Shown here in pieces: positions 17,534 to 26,482 of a stretch of DNA of 47,340 nucleotides (positions are counted from its first letter, which is position 1; each line of letters starts with the position of its first letter). Under the pieces are notes generated by a model. That model was not told where the DNA came from, made no database searches, and was given only the letters and a program-made list of their open reading frames with translations. The position numbers and the translations under genes were made by a program. The stretch covers positions 1 to 47,340 of the forward strand of contig CANJPY010000036.1 of assembly GCA_947476255.1 (NCBI GenBank), written 5' to 3'. The DNA comes from Chthoniobacteraceae bacterium (GTDB lineage: Bacteria > Verrucomicrobiota > Verrucomicrobiia > Chthoniobacterales > Chthoniobacteraceae).

Positions 17534-20518
17534 TTAGGGAGGCGGGATGACGGAGACGGAGATATTCCTGCTGGAGGAGACACCGAAGGAGTTTGAAACG
17601 GAAACAGAGTACGTTCCTGCCATTGCGATGGTTGCAGTTCCGAGGTTGAGCAGGGTGCCGTTGATTTTGCGGATCACGCGCCCGTTTTTCTTCCACGAAC
17701 TGGTAAGGGGGCCGGCTCCTTCCGCGTCAATGCCGAGGAGCAGAACCTCCCCCGCTTTGACGGGTGCCGTCGGCGCTGTTTGGCTTGTAATGATGGGAGC
17801 CAGGGGAACGACAACATCCGCTTTGGGGGAGGTGATGGTATCGAAGTTGTTGGATGCTGCCAAAGTGTAAGCGCCTGAATCAGCGCCGCGGAGGCCTTGC
17901 ACCGTGAGTGTTGCAGTGGTTGCGCCCGTGACGGAGTGTGAGCCCGCTGAAACGTTCACCAGCGGAATGCCGTCTTTGCTCCATTGAAGGGAGGAAGCAT
18001 TATCGACAAGCGCTGCAAGGGTGAATGTGTTGTCGGTTGGCGTGAGTTGGATGGATGGCGGAGACTTTTTGAGCACGGGCGCGACACCTATGACTACGTT
18101 TGCGATCCAACCGCGGTCCTCTCCTTCGCTCAGCGTGTTGTCTTTGGTGTAGGAAAACTCGAGGGAGCTTGTCGTCGCAACTTCCACTCGGGTCTTGTGC
18201 TTCACCCAAGAGGTTTCACCGCTGATTTTGAGTGGGGTTCCAGTCTCTAAATCTTTGGCGAGAACCCCGTTGATGCGGCATTCGAGTCCGTCGTACCCTG
18301 CTTCACTGGAGGTTTTCCACGAGAAGGAGACGATGCGGTTTCCTGGAATTTGCAAACAGATTTTGCTGCTTCCACCGTTGGCGGTGCGTCCACTGACCAA
18401 GGTTTTTACCGGGACATTGTCAGTGAAGGGAACGAGTTGGCCGGCCCATGGCGCCGTGGCTGAATTGGTGAAGGCGCCAAGCGCGCCGTCGATGACGGGA
18501 AGGGCAATACCGGGGAAGTCTATGAAAAGAGGGAGTGTTCGGAAAAACGTGGTTTTGTTTGCCTGAAGAGTAAAGGTGACATTGTAGCGGCCTTCTTGAG
18601 TTGGTGTGCCTCGTAAACAGGTTTTCTTAGGATCCCAAATCACACCCGGGGGGAGAGATGCTGGCGAGCCTGTGACAGTCGTTCCCTTGGAGAGGGTGAT
18701 TGGAAGGGAGAGGGCCAGACCGAGGATGCCGGTTGCAGCGGCTGGAGTCAGGATGCCGGGGATGGCTGGAGCGTTATCCACGGTTCCCTTGATCTCGTAG
18801 GGGCCGAGGGATCCATAGGGTGGATAGCCTGTGGCGTAAATTCCTGTGCTGGTGGTATTTGTGCCTGCAGGGAGCACCCGGATTTGATAAGTGCCTGCCG
18901 CCAGAGCGGAGGCTCTCAACACACTCTCAAGCAGGTCCGGCGGATTGGCTTTTGAAACGAGCACGTACCTGCCGGAAGCTGGTACGTGCTTATAGAGTTC
19001 GAGTTGGAGGTCTGCGTTTGCAAACTTGGGAGTTTTAGGGGCGGCTGTGACGGACAAAGCCCCCCCAGTGGTGGTGAACTCGTAGCGATCGGGATTCTCC
19101 TGATGGCGCAACACACCACTCGTGCTGAAGGTCCCTGCGTTGAGGGGGAGGGGAATGCCGCTGGGGGCTGCATCTCCAGCGCTCGCGCCGGTATTTGCGC
19201 CATAACCCACCCCGTTGCGCGCGCTGGAAATGATCGCGAGGTCGTCTTCCAAATTGTTGGCGTTAGGATACTCCCCTTTGCTCCATTGGGTAAGGGAGCG
19301 GGAGTAGGAGTTGCCCATGATGGGAGCCCAGCTTGTGGGGGAACTTTCCGTGCCGTTTCCTGAATAATATTCCGAGCCCAAGGTGCCATCGTGGGACAGC
19401 CCAAGGGTGTGGCCGACTTCGTGGGAAGCGGCTTCTGCGACAAGTTTCGGTGTGGAGTTGAAGACCCAGGCTGGAATCGTTGAACTCCGAATGCGGCCGG
19501 AAGAGGGCCAACTGCCGATCAGGGAGAGGCCGCCGACGCCCCTTTGGAGTTCGTTTGTAGGAGTGATAATGACGCGTATTCTCCTGCCCGGAGGCATTTT
19601 GTCGTAGTCTGCCGAAATGGTGCTGACCGCCATGTCGAAGGGGGCGTAGTCTTCGGCGACGCGCGCGATGACTTCTTTGATTTCGTCGGGACTTAAGCCC
19701 GAGGGGGCAGCCTTGATGGGAAGGCCTCCGTTCCAATCCGGATCGACGACGGTTCCACCGCCGAAATGCAGGTAGATGAGGCCATTTGCGCCCGGACGTG
19801 AATTGATTTTGGGGACGCTCGTGGAGGTTGGATTCACGACGGTTCCTGTGGTTGGAGTTGCGGCGGCCTGTGGGAGTCCGGGCCAGCACAGGAGTTGGCT
19901 GATACGCCGTTCAACCAGCAAGACGTTCCCGGAGGGCTCTGTGCGGATCTCCAGGGCGATTCCTTTGGAGGGCAGGAGGATGGTCCCTGCAACCGCACCG
20001 CTTTGGACATGGAGGGAAAAAGTACCCTGCGAATTTTTCAAACGTCCCCCGAAACGCAACCAGCCGTTGTCCTCGAGGCGAAGCGAGACGGTCCCCTCGT
20101 ACGAGTCTTCTTCAAAACCCGGGAGAAGGATGTGCGAGCCTTCCTGCAAATGGCTCCAGTAGGCCATTTGTGCCTGTTTTAATTGGACCGTTCTTCCCTT
20201 GAGGTTTTGCGGGTTTAACTGGGGGACAAAACTGAGTGCCGGCTGGCCTTCAATCCGCCCCAACCGGCTTAAGGGAGCCACTGAGACCGTAGCGTGTGGT
20301 TGGGAACTGCTGGAAGGCTGCGGTTGTGCTGGGCCGCGTTGATCTTGCCGGGACGAAATGGGGGGCAGCGCCGACGGGGTTTCCGAAGACGTTTGGCGGG
20401 TGGCTTTGGAGAATTCGGAGCTGCCGAAAGGTTGGCCGATGAAATGGGCGCAGCAGATAGTCAGCAGGAGGAGGCACCCTGCTGCGGCAAGCCGGAATTT
20501 AGAAGTTGGAAGTTTCAT
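17534..20518 (-). CDS. large secreted reprolysin-like metalloprotease with PPC and Ig-like modules
   Basis: A 994-residue exported protein. Order: signal peptide (about 1-25), Ser/Pro/Gln-rich linker (40-80), an N-terminal prodomain-like region (about 90-210), a metzincin catalytic domain with HEVGHTLGLSHD at 366-377 (three zinc His and the metzincin Asp) and a Met-turn PIMGNSY near 399-405, a PPC-like beta domain (about 465-585), a putative-Ig (He_PIG) domain (about 590-670), a beta-sandwich region (about 675-810) and two Ig-like repeats at the C-terminus (about 815-990, each ending in SGAYTLAASN or AGTYSVSVSN). Such proteins digest extracellular protein or act at the cell surface. No PEP-CTERM or type IX sorting tail is present. 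It stands alone. Confidence 0.88.
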   Translation of the reverse strand: MKLPTSKFRLAAAGCLLLLTICCAHFIGQPFGSSEFSKATRQTSSETPSALPPISSRQDQRGPAQPQPSSSSQPHATVSVAPLSRLGRIEGQPALSFVPQLNPQNLKGRTVQLKQAQMAYWSHLQEGSHILLPGFEEDSYEGTVSLRLEDNGWLRFGGRLKNSQGTFSLHVQSGAVAGTILLPSKGIALEIRTEPSGNVLLVERRISQLLCWPGLPQAAATPTTGTVVNPTSTSVPKINSRPGANGLIYLHFGGGTVVDPDWNGGLPIKAAPSGLSPDEIKEVIARVAEDYAPFDMAVSTISADYDKMPPGRRIRVIITPTNELQRGVGGLSLIGSWPSSGRIRSSTIPAWVFNSTPKLVAEAASHEVGHTLGLSHDGTLGSEYYSGNGTESSPTSWAPIMGNSYSRSLTQWSKGEYPNANNLEDDLAIISSARNGVGYGANTGASAGDAAPSGIPLPLNAGTFSTSGVLRHQENPDRYEFTTTGGALSVTAAPKTPKFANADLQLELYKHVPASGRYVLVSKANPPDLLESVLRASALAAGTYQIRVLPAGTNTTSTGIYATGYPPYGSLGPYEIKGTVDNAPAIPGILTPAAATGILGLALSLPITLSKGTTVTGSPASLPPGVIWDPKKTCLRGTPTQEGRYNVTFTLQANKTTFFRTLPLFIDFPGIALPVIDGALGAFTNSATAPWAGQLVPFTDNVPVKTLVSGRTANGGSSKICLQIPGNRIVSFSWKTSSEAGYDGLECRINGVLAKDLETGTPLKISGETSWVKHKTRVEVATTSSLEFSYTKDNTLSEGEDRGWIANVVIGVAPVLKKSPPSIQLTPTDNTFTLAALVDNASSLQWSKDGIPLVNVSAGSHSVTGATTATLTVQGLRGADSGAYTLAASNNFDTITSPKADVVVPLAPIITSQTAPTAPVKAGEVLLLGIDAEGAGPLTSSWKKNGRVIRKINGTLLNLGTATIAMAGTYSVSVSNSFGVSSSRNISVSVIPPP

Positions 20519-20637
20519 CAGGGCACGCTCGCATCACGTTGAAAGCACAAAACATGCCTGTTGAATGCCGTGTGCGTTTAAGACCGGCGGGACACGCGCC
20601 CGGACCCTCTTCCAGGGCGAACTGCTGCGCCTTCGTG

Positions 20638-21204
20638 CTAGCGCTTCTTCGCTTTTGCTTCGAGCGCCTTTTCCACGGCAAGTTTGAGTTCGAGCGAGTC
20701 TGGCTCTGTATCGGAGAGAAAGCGGGCTTTGAGAATGCCGTCGCTCCCGATGAGGAACTTATTGAAATTCCAAGTAATCGGACCTGGAATAGGAGACTCT
20801 GGATTGGTGAGCGCGGTGAATAGCGGATGCGCATTCAAGCGCAGGCTTACTTTGCCAAAGAGCGGGAAGGTGACGCTGTACTTTGACTTACAAAATTTCT
20901 CGATGTCGGCTTCATTACCGGGCTCTTGCGCACCGTAATCATTGCTGGGAAAGCCAAGGACGACGAAGCCCTTGTCCTTGTATTTCTGATAAAGCGCCTC
21001 GAGCCCTTCATATTGGCGCGTGTAACCACACTCGCTGGCCACGTTGACAACCAGGATCACCTGCCCTTCCCAAGCTCCGAGCGTCCCTTGTCTGCCGTAA
21101 ATGTCGACAAGGGGCAGTTTCATCAGATCCGGCACCGCGTAGGCGGCTAGGGCTGAGAAACAAAAAAACAAGGCACAGACTAACGAACGGAAGGGGAGAT
21201 ACAT
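20638..21204 (-). CDS. exported glutathione peroxidase family protein
   Basis: A 188-residue thiol peroxidase of the GPx family with an N-terminal signal peptide (MYLPFRSLVCALFFCFSALAAYA), so it acts in the periplasm. The start was set at that Met; an extension upstream is polar. The catalytic tetrad is visible: peroxidatic Cys in VASECGYTRQY, Gln in FPSNDYGAQEPG, Trp and Asn in ITWNFNKFLI. Selenocysteine is replaced by Cys. Non-selenium GPx proteins usually use thioredoxin-like reductants rather than glutathione. It reduces hydroperoxides; the reductant is not known. Confidence 0.93.
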   Translation of the reverse strand: MYLPFRSLVCALFFCFSALAAYAVPDLMKLPLVDIYGRQGTLGAWEGQVILVVNVASECGYTRQYEGLEALYQKYKDKGFVVLGFPSNDYGAQEPGNEADIEKFCKSKYSVTFPLFGKVSLRLNAHPLFTALTNPESPIPGPITWNFNKFLIGSDGILKARFLSDTEPDSLELKLAVEKALEAKAKKR

Positions 21205-21311
21205 GGGGAGAAGGACGCTATAATACGTCCAGCACTCTAGAGTCAAGTCGCGGCCTAAATATTAGCCATGGGCTGCATCTCCCCCGCTTATTTTCGACGA
21301 ACCTCTGATGT

Positions 21312-22832
21312 CTAGTTTCGTTCTTTCCGAAAAGATGGCTTTCGCGGAGCGTGACCTGCGCTGGCAAACTCGCGCTTTGGACGCGCTTCGCCCTCGTCTC
21401 TGGAGCGGGGGCGCCCCGGTTTATAGGACGGATAGGGACGCCGGTTTTTATCGCCCGAGTCGTGAGGGGGGCGGGTGCGGTTTTTAGGAGGTGCCTCGCG
21501 ATGGGGCTGTTCCTCGGTAGCTGGCGGTGTTTTTCCGCCAGAGCGCCGATGCGTGAGCATATGCAGAAGGGCATCGATCACAACTTCGGGGGCGGTGCCG
21601 TCGGCGAGAAGTGATTTTGCGGCAGGACCGCTTTTATGCACCTCTCCGGTTGAGATGAGCGTTTTGACCGACTCCACAAGCACTTCAGTCCGCTTCAAGG
21701 CGGCCTCGGCTGGGGTGGGCATTTTTTCGCGGCGGATTTTGATTTTCGTCAGGCGAAAGATACGCTCCAAGGCGAACATTTCGCGGGGGGTGACGAAAGA
21801 GATGGCCCGGCCACTGCGGCCAGCGCGGCCGGTGCGCCCGATGCGGTGCACGTAGTCCTCGGGATCGCGGGGCAGGTCGTAGTTTAAGACCACCTCGACG
21901 TCATCGACATCAATGCCTCGTGCGGCGACATCCGTGGCCACAAGGAACTCCAATTTCCGGTCTCGGAAGCGCCGCATGACGCGCTCGCGCATGGCCTGAG
22001 ACATGTCGCCGTGAAGGCGGTCCGCTTGGTAGCCCTCTGCCACGAGATGTTCGGTCACGCCATCGACGGCGTTTTTGGTGGAGCAGAAGATGATTCCGAA
22101 TTTCAAATTGGTTGCCTCCAGCACTCTGCAGAGCGAGCCCACGCGTGAGCCGTGGCCGACTTCAAAAAAGCACTGGTCGATGTTGGGCGCGGCTTCTGCG
22201 CGGGTTTCCAGGCGGACCCAGAACGGAGAACTGGTGTAGCGCTTGATGAGTTGCTCCACGGAAGGAGGCATGGTGGCAGAGAAAAAAGCGGTCTGCCTCT
22301 GCTCGGGTGCTTGCTGGAGAATGGTAGCAATGTCATCGCGGAACCCCATGTCCAGCATGCGGTCGGCCTCGTCCAGGATCACCATTTTCAGAGCTCCAAG
22401 TTTGAGGGAGCCGCGCTCCAGATGATCCATGATGCGGCCGGGCGTGCCCGCGATAATCTGGGCGCCGTCTTCCAGGCCCCGATACTGGGCGCCATAGGAG
22501 GCGCCGCCGTAAATGGCGAGTTCCATGATGCCCCGCTTGAAACTGCTCAATTTTGCGACTTCTCCAGCCACTTGGACGGCGAGTTCGCGGGTCGGACAGA
22601 GAATGAGAACTTGGGGTGCCTTGAGTTTGGCGTCGACGCATTCGATTGCGGGGATGGCGAAAGCGGCTGTTTTGCCAGAACCCGTTCTGGAAAGGCCCGC
22701 CACGTCTTTGCCGGAGAGGAGTGCGGGAATGGTGGCCGCCTGAATAGGCGAGGCCGTATCGAACCCCATTTGTTCGACGGCCTTCAGCAGTTCCGGCGAA
22801 AGGCCGAGGTCACGAAAGGAATCAGATTGCAT
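21312..22832 (-). CDS. DEAD-box ATP-dependent RNA helicase
   Basis: A 506-residue RNA helicase of the RhlE/DeaD-like group. Motifs in order: Q motif FDTASPIQAATIP, Walker A SRTGSGKT, PTRELAVQ, TPGRIMDHL, DEAD (ILDEADRMLDMGF), SAT, then in the second RecA domain GIIFCSTKNAVD, RLHGDMSQAMRERV, ATDVAARGIDV and HRIGRTGRAGRSG. The C-terminus (about 415-506) is long, basic and disordered, rich in Pro/Arg/Lys, and probably binds RNA. ATG at 22832 was chosen over an upstream GTG. It unwinds RNA in ribosome assembly or mRNA decay; pnp lies nearby but in another unit. Confidence 0.95.
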   Translation of the reverse strand: MQSDSFRDLGLSPELLKAVEQMGFDTASPIQAATIPALLSGKDVAGLSRTGSGKTAAFAIPAIECVDAKLKAPQVLILCPTRELAVQVAGEVAKLSSFKRGIMELAIYGGASYGAQYRGLEDGAQIIAGTPGRIMDHLERGSLKLGALKMVILDEADRMLDMGFRDDIATILQQAPEQRQTAFFSATMPPSVEQLIKRYTSSPFWVRLETRAEAAPNIDQCFFEVGHGSRVGSLCRVLEATNLKFGIIFCSTKNAVDGVTEHLVAEGYQADRLHGDMSQAMRERVMRRFRDRKLEFLVATDVAARGIDVDDVEVVLNYDLPRDPEDYVHRIGRTGRAGRSGRAISFVTPREMFALERIFRLTKIKIRREKMPTPAEAALKRTEVLVESVKTLISTGEVHKSGPAAKSLLADGTAPEVVIDALLHMLTHRRSGGKTPPATEEQPHREAPPKNRTRPPHDSGDKNRRPYPSYKPGRPRSRDEGEARPKREFASAGHAPRKPSFRKERN

Positions 22833-23137
22833 CAAGGCTTTTCGCACGGAGCGGCCTCAATGGCGATTTCTTTCGTAAAAAAGAGCCGCGCGGCATCCTC
22901 CATGCTTTCGAGGCGCGAGCGACGGGGAGGCTTGCAGAGGGCCCAAGAGGGAGGGGCTGGACGAAAGGGGCCTTGCTGCGGCGTTTGGCGCCGGAATTGC
23001 CTTTTGAAAGGCAAGCGATTGAGTGCAGGCCGTTTGCTCCTGTCAGTACCAAAGGCAAAAAGCGGCCCGCCTTTTCAGGCGGGCCGCTTTTGTAGGGTTT
23101 TGTGAATCAGTCCGCGAAGCGGATGAGAGGGCAAAAA
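22833..23137. other. intergenic region upstream of the helicase
   Basis: 305 bp between the helicase start and the stop of the PpiC gene. It contains the terminator of the PpiC gene (23057-23091) and, presumably, the helicase promoter. A minus-strand open frame of 78 codons overlapping the helicase start has no recognisable composition or motif and is not called as a gene. Confidence 0.5.
23057..23091 (-). terminator. intrinsic terminator downstream of the PpiC lipoprotein gene
   Basis: A 14-bp stem, AAAAGCGGCCCGCC and GGCGGGCCGCTTTT, with a 6-nt loop. A-runs on one side and T-runs on the other make it able to work in both directions; the gene that ends next to it is the minus-strand PpiC gene, 46 bp away. 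Confidence 0.88.
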
Positions 23138-24331
23138 CTAGGGGAGATTAATTTTGACCTCTGCTTTTTCGCGGAGTTCTTTGATGACTTTTTCCACCTG
23201 GGTATCGCGCATCCGCTGGGTGAGAAAGGCCAGAAGACGGGGTTTGACAGAATCCAGCGTCATCACTTCTGCTTCTTTGCGGTCCGTGACTTGGATGACG
23301 TGAAAGCCAAACTGACTCTTCACAGGTTCACTGACGTCTCCTTTTTTCATGCCAAAAGCGGCTTCCGAAAATTCCGGAACCATTTGTTCACGCGAGAAAA
23401 AGTTCAAGTCTCCCGAGTTCTGCTTTGCACTGGGGTCTTCAGACAGTTCAGCCGCGAGTTTGTCGAAAGCTTCCCCGCCTTTGACTCGGACAACGATGGC
23501 TTCTGCGGCCTTTTTCTTTTCGCCAACCTTTGCCTCATCGGCGTCCGCTGGAACCGCCACCAGAATGTGACTGGCTCTGACTTGTTCGGGCTTTTTGAAC
23601 TGCTCCGGGTTCTTGGAGTAAAATTCTTCCGCATCCGCATCGCTCGCCTTAGGGGCATCTTTCACCTGCTCCTGCACCCAGTTTTGCTGGCGAAGGTAGG
23701 AGCGAATGTCTTCACGGATTTTATCCAGAGACTGGCCTGATTTTGTGAGCTGTTCCTGAAACGCTTCTGGATTTGGGAAGCGCGAGCGGAGTTGCTCCAA
23801 TTGTGCGTTGATGTCCTCGTCTTTGACCTCAATGTTCGTGGCACGTTTTGTGACGAGCTTTTCAGTGATCAAATCATTGAGCAGCATCTTGTAGCCTTGG
23901 GCTTTCTGGTTCGCAGGAAGCTGGTCTGCTGGGATGCCTTGTTTGCTGAGCGCTCCGATGAGGGCCTGCTCGAGCTCCTCCTTCTTGATGTCCTGGCCTT
24001 CCACGGTCGCAACGACATCAGGCAAGGGGGCCGCAGGGGTTTTGTCAGGATTCAAGAGCGCGGCCAAATCTGCGGGTATGCCGGGAGGCGTCGCTGCACC
24101 GGGAGGTGTTGCCGCCGCTGGATCGTTTTTGGCGGTTGCGCCGTCTCCCGGGGTGGCGTCTGCTTTGGGCGCGGCTGGAGCTGGAGCGGCTGCCGGAGCG
24201 GCTGCCGGAGCGGAATCCGCGGGAGCTTTTGGAACGTTGGGGTTGCAGGACACCAATCCCAAAAGCGCCGGAGTGGCTAGAAGGGCGGCGCCAAGAGCTT
24301 TGCTTACGACGGAAGAACGTTTCGATTTCAT
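23138..24331 (-). CDS. SurA/PpiC-type peptidyl-prolyl cis-trans isomerase lipoprotein
   Basis: A 397-residue envelope foldase. It starts MKSKRSSVVSKALGAALL; a lipobox LVSC places a lipidated Cys near residue 29. An Ala/Pro-rich flexible linker (about 35-95) is followed by a SurA-N-like helical chaperone region (about 110-255) and one parvulin domain (about 255-350) with ASHILVAVP, GEAFDKLAAELSEDPSA, GDLNFFSREQMVPEFSEAAF and SQFGFHVIQVTD, ending in a C-terminal helix. It probably helps fold outer-membrane proteins in the periplasm. The frame is open far upstream but only this ATG starts a signal peptide. Confidence 0.92.
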   Translation of the reverse strand: MKSKRSSVVSKALGAALLATPALLGLVSCNPNVPKAPADSAPAAAPAAAPAPAAPKADATPGDGATAKNDPAAATPPGAATPPGIPADLAALLNPDKTPAAPLPDVVATVEGQDIKKEELEQALIGALSKQGIPADQLPANQKAQGYKMLLNDLITEKLVTKRATNIEVKDEDINAQLEQLRSRFPNPEAFQEQLTKSGQSLDKIREDIRSYLRQQNWVQEQVKDAPKASDADAEEFYSKNPEQFKKPEQVRASHILVAVPADADEAKVGEKKKAAEAIVVRVKGGEAFDKLAAELSEDPSAKQNSGDLNFFSREQMVPEFSEAAFGMKKGDVSEPVKSQFGFHVIQVTDRKEAEVMTLDSVKPRLLAFLTQRMRDTQVEKVIKELREKAEVKINLP

Positions 24332-24604
24332 GCGAAGTGGGCCACGTTCGCATGAGCCGTGCCTTAAAGCTAGCGCTGAAGAGGCTTTATTTTCAAAAAC
24401 ACGGAGCGTTTCGGTCGAGATTCGCCGGCGCCGGCTCGCGGAATACTCTTTGTGGTATCCCTCTGGGCTTTTCGCTTTTGGGGGTAAAATGTGCTGCGCC
24501 TGCTCCCCGGCTTGGGACTCAGGGTTGCCTGGCTTTACCAATGATGCTAGGGTGTGGAAGTGTCTAATTTCGTTCTGTATCACCAAGCTACGGGACCAAC
24601 GTCG

Positions 24605-24826
24605 ATGGATCCCTATCCCATGGTCTTGTTTGTGGGGACCAAAGAGGGATGCGAACTTGCGCGCACGAAACTGATGGAAAATCCGCAGTTTGCGCGGCTC
24701 TTGGCAAGGGATGCCCACGGGACGCTGCAGATTGTGCAGGCCGCACATGCTCCCCACGCCGTAGTCTCCCGCGCGCACGCCTACCAGAGTAAAGTGGGGG
24801 AGACGGGGGGAATTCAGCCCATTTAA
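24605..24826 (+). CDS. small hypothetical protein
   Basis: A 73-residue frame from ATG 24605 (MDPYPMVLFVGTKEG...) with natural codon use and amphipathic segments such as CELARTKLMENPQFARLL and TLQIVQAAHAPHAVVSRAHA. A GTG at 24554 would add 17 residues. No family is recognised. It lies between the divergent PpiC gene and the convergent esterase gene. A minus-strand frame overlaps it but has an Arg/Pro/Ser-rich, shadow-like composition. Confidence 0.45.
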   Translation: MDPYPMVLFVGTKEGCELARTKLMENPQFARLLARDAHGTLQIVQAAHAPHAVVSRAHAYQSKVGETGGIQPI

Positions 24827-24953
24827 AGCCGTCCCTGAACACGCTCCCTCCACAGGGCGACCGTATGCAGGCGGGAAGGTGTGTTGAGGCGCGCTTCCAC
24901 CGGAATGGTAGCGACGCGTTGTCCCTGAGGCTGAGCGTCTCTTCGCGGTGCGG

Positions 24954-26237
24954 CTACAGGCCGAATTCGCTGCGGGCACCGCGCAAGTACTGTTCCCAGT
25001 CGTAGCGTGTGATGTCGTGTTTTCCTGTTCGGATGTGGTAGCGTAGAGTTTCTCCAACGGGCGCGTTTAAGGGAGGTTGTTCTGCGACGCCATACCCGTT
25101 TTTTCCAAAGAGCGCGAAGACGGGTTGAGCGTGGAAGCCTGCGAGAAACTCGCCTTTGGGATCGGCCCAGCGGTCCTCTTCAGCGCTTGCAATATACACG
25201 GTGCGTGGCGCAGCGAGCGCGACGAGCATGTGGCTGTCAATGGGGCAGGAGGACTCGTTGCCTGAGTAGTTGGAGTACGTTTTTGTGAACCAATGCGGGA
25301 AAGCCTTGGTGATGCTCGCCGTCGTCTCCCCAATATTGCGTCGCATGAGCGCCGCACCCCCTTCTCCGGAGTTGTTTGAAATGACGATCCGAAACCGGGT
25401 GTCCTGCGCGCCCGCCCACAACGCAGTCTTGCCAAGGCGGGAGTGCCCGATGACGGTGAGTTTTTTGGGGTCTACGGCGGGCTCGGCCTGCAGAAAATCA
25501 GCGATCCTGCTGAGTCCCCATGCCCATGCTCCGATCGCGCCCCAGTCCCCTTCCTTCCACTGGGTTTCCGGGCCCGCCTTGCTCAGGAAAGCGCGCAACC
25601 CCGTTTTCCACCCCTCTGCATGGTCGGGTTCCACATCGCCGCAATAATAGGTCGCTACGGCAAAGCCCTCTGAAATTGCCAATTCCAACTGCCACCGCTC
25701 CTTTTCTGTGCCGCGTGTTTTATCCGTGGAGCGGTTTTGTTCGACTCCGTTGTCTTTGCCCGGGCGCATCCAGCGCGTGGATAACGGGAGATCAGAGTCG
25801 GGGGTGACGGCTTCGTTGCCCCCAAAACTGGCTCCCACAAAACAGGGGACGGGTTTGGTGCCTTGTTTTGGCAGGTGGAGCATTAATTCCATGCCCTGCC
25901 ACTGAGGATAATCGACGAGCGAGATGCGCACGATTTTGCGGACTGCTTTCCCTCCCAATGCGTGGTTGTTTACCGAGAGGGTCTCGTACGCGACTTTGCC
26001 CCACTGGGCTGGGGCTTTACCAAAGACATGTTGCTCGAAAAGCGCCAAAATCTCGGGGCGCCTGAGCGTTGCCCATTGGTCCGAGGTCTCGATTTTTGCG
26101 CCAGAGGCCGAGATAAGAAGTTCCGGAAGCGTGTAAGGGGGGATGGCGGCTTCGTCGTAGTTGGCCTGTTTTTGTTGGGCGCTTGCGAGGACGGGGAGGA
26201 GCGCAAGAGCGAGTGCGAGGGTTTTGGGGAGGTGCAT
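24954..26237 (-). CDS. CE15-type glucuronoyl esterase-like hydrolase
   Basis: A 427-residue exported alpha/beta hydrolase resembling carbohydrate esterase family 15, enzymes that cleave ester bonds between lignin alcohols and 4-O-methyl-glucuronic acid of xylan. A signal peptide (1-20) is followed by the CE15 blocks: FVGASFGGNEAV (oxyanion side), WGAIGAWAWGLSRIADFL, the nucleophile motif GHSRLGKTALWAGA, RNIGETTASITKAFPHWF, LVALAAPRTVYIASAEEDRWADPKGE (two adjacent blocks) with the acidic residue, and the catalytic His in RTGKHDITRYDW. All three triad regions are intact. It suggests breakdown of plant cell-wall glucuronoxylan, though many bacterial CE15-like proteins have unknown substrates. 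It is divergent from the dlt cassette. Confidence 0.88.
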   Translation of the reverse strand: MHLPKTLALALALLPVLASAQQKQANYDEAAIPPYTLPELLISASGAKIETSDQWATLRRPEILALFEQHVFGKAPAQWGKVAYETLSVNNHALGGKAVRKIVRISLVDYPQWQGMELMLHLPKQGTKPVPCFVGASFGGNEAVTPDSDLPLSTRWMRPGKDNGVEQNRSTDKTRGTEKERWQLELAISEGFAVATYYCGDVEPDHAEGWKTGLRAFLSKAGPETQWKEGDWGAIGAWAWGLSRIADFLQAEPAVDPKKLTVIGHSRLGKTALWAGAQDTRFRIVISNNSGEGGAALMRRNIGETTASITKAFPHWFTKTYSNYSGNESSCPIDSHMLVALAAPRTVYIASAEEDRWADPKGEFLAGFHAQPVFALFGKNGYGVAEQPPLNAPVGETLRYHIRTGKHDITRYDWEQYLRGARSEFGL

Positions 26238-26428
26238 AGAGGGGCAGGGTGGCGTATGCTGTTTGTTTGCAGAGATTCCTGCAAGCGGCTGTTGCAGGGG
26301 GGGCGCACGAGCTGAGGGCGGCGGTCGGCTTTTTTGGTAATAATGTTTGAAAAAGCAGGCTCGGTGAGGCCGTGCTTTGTGGTTGCTTTGTGTTTGTTTT
26401 GCAGCTCGAAGAATGGCTTGTAATGGCG

Positions 26429-26456
26429 TTGTACGTTTTCGGAAAGCTGCTACAGT
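26429..26456 (+). promoter_or_regulatory. putative promoter of the dlt cassette
   Basis: TTGTAC (26429-26434) and TACAGT (26451-26456) separated by 16 bp, ending 26 bp before the dltD ATG. The match to sigma-70 consensus is only moderate and was judged by eye. Confidence 0.28.
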
Positions 26457-26482
26457 ATTCAGAGCCCCTAGTTCCCCAGAAC

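Noticed and set aside
20638-21204. Selenocysteine in the glutathione peroxidase
   Set aside because: The active-site codon encodes Cys; there is no in-frame TGA.
22152-23105. 317-codon plus-strand frame opposite the helicase
   Set aside because: Antisense shadow; all DEAD-box motifs are on the minus strand.
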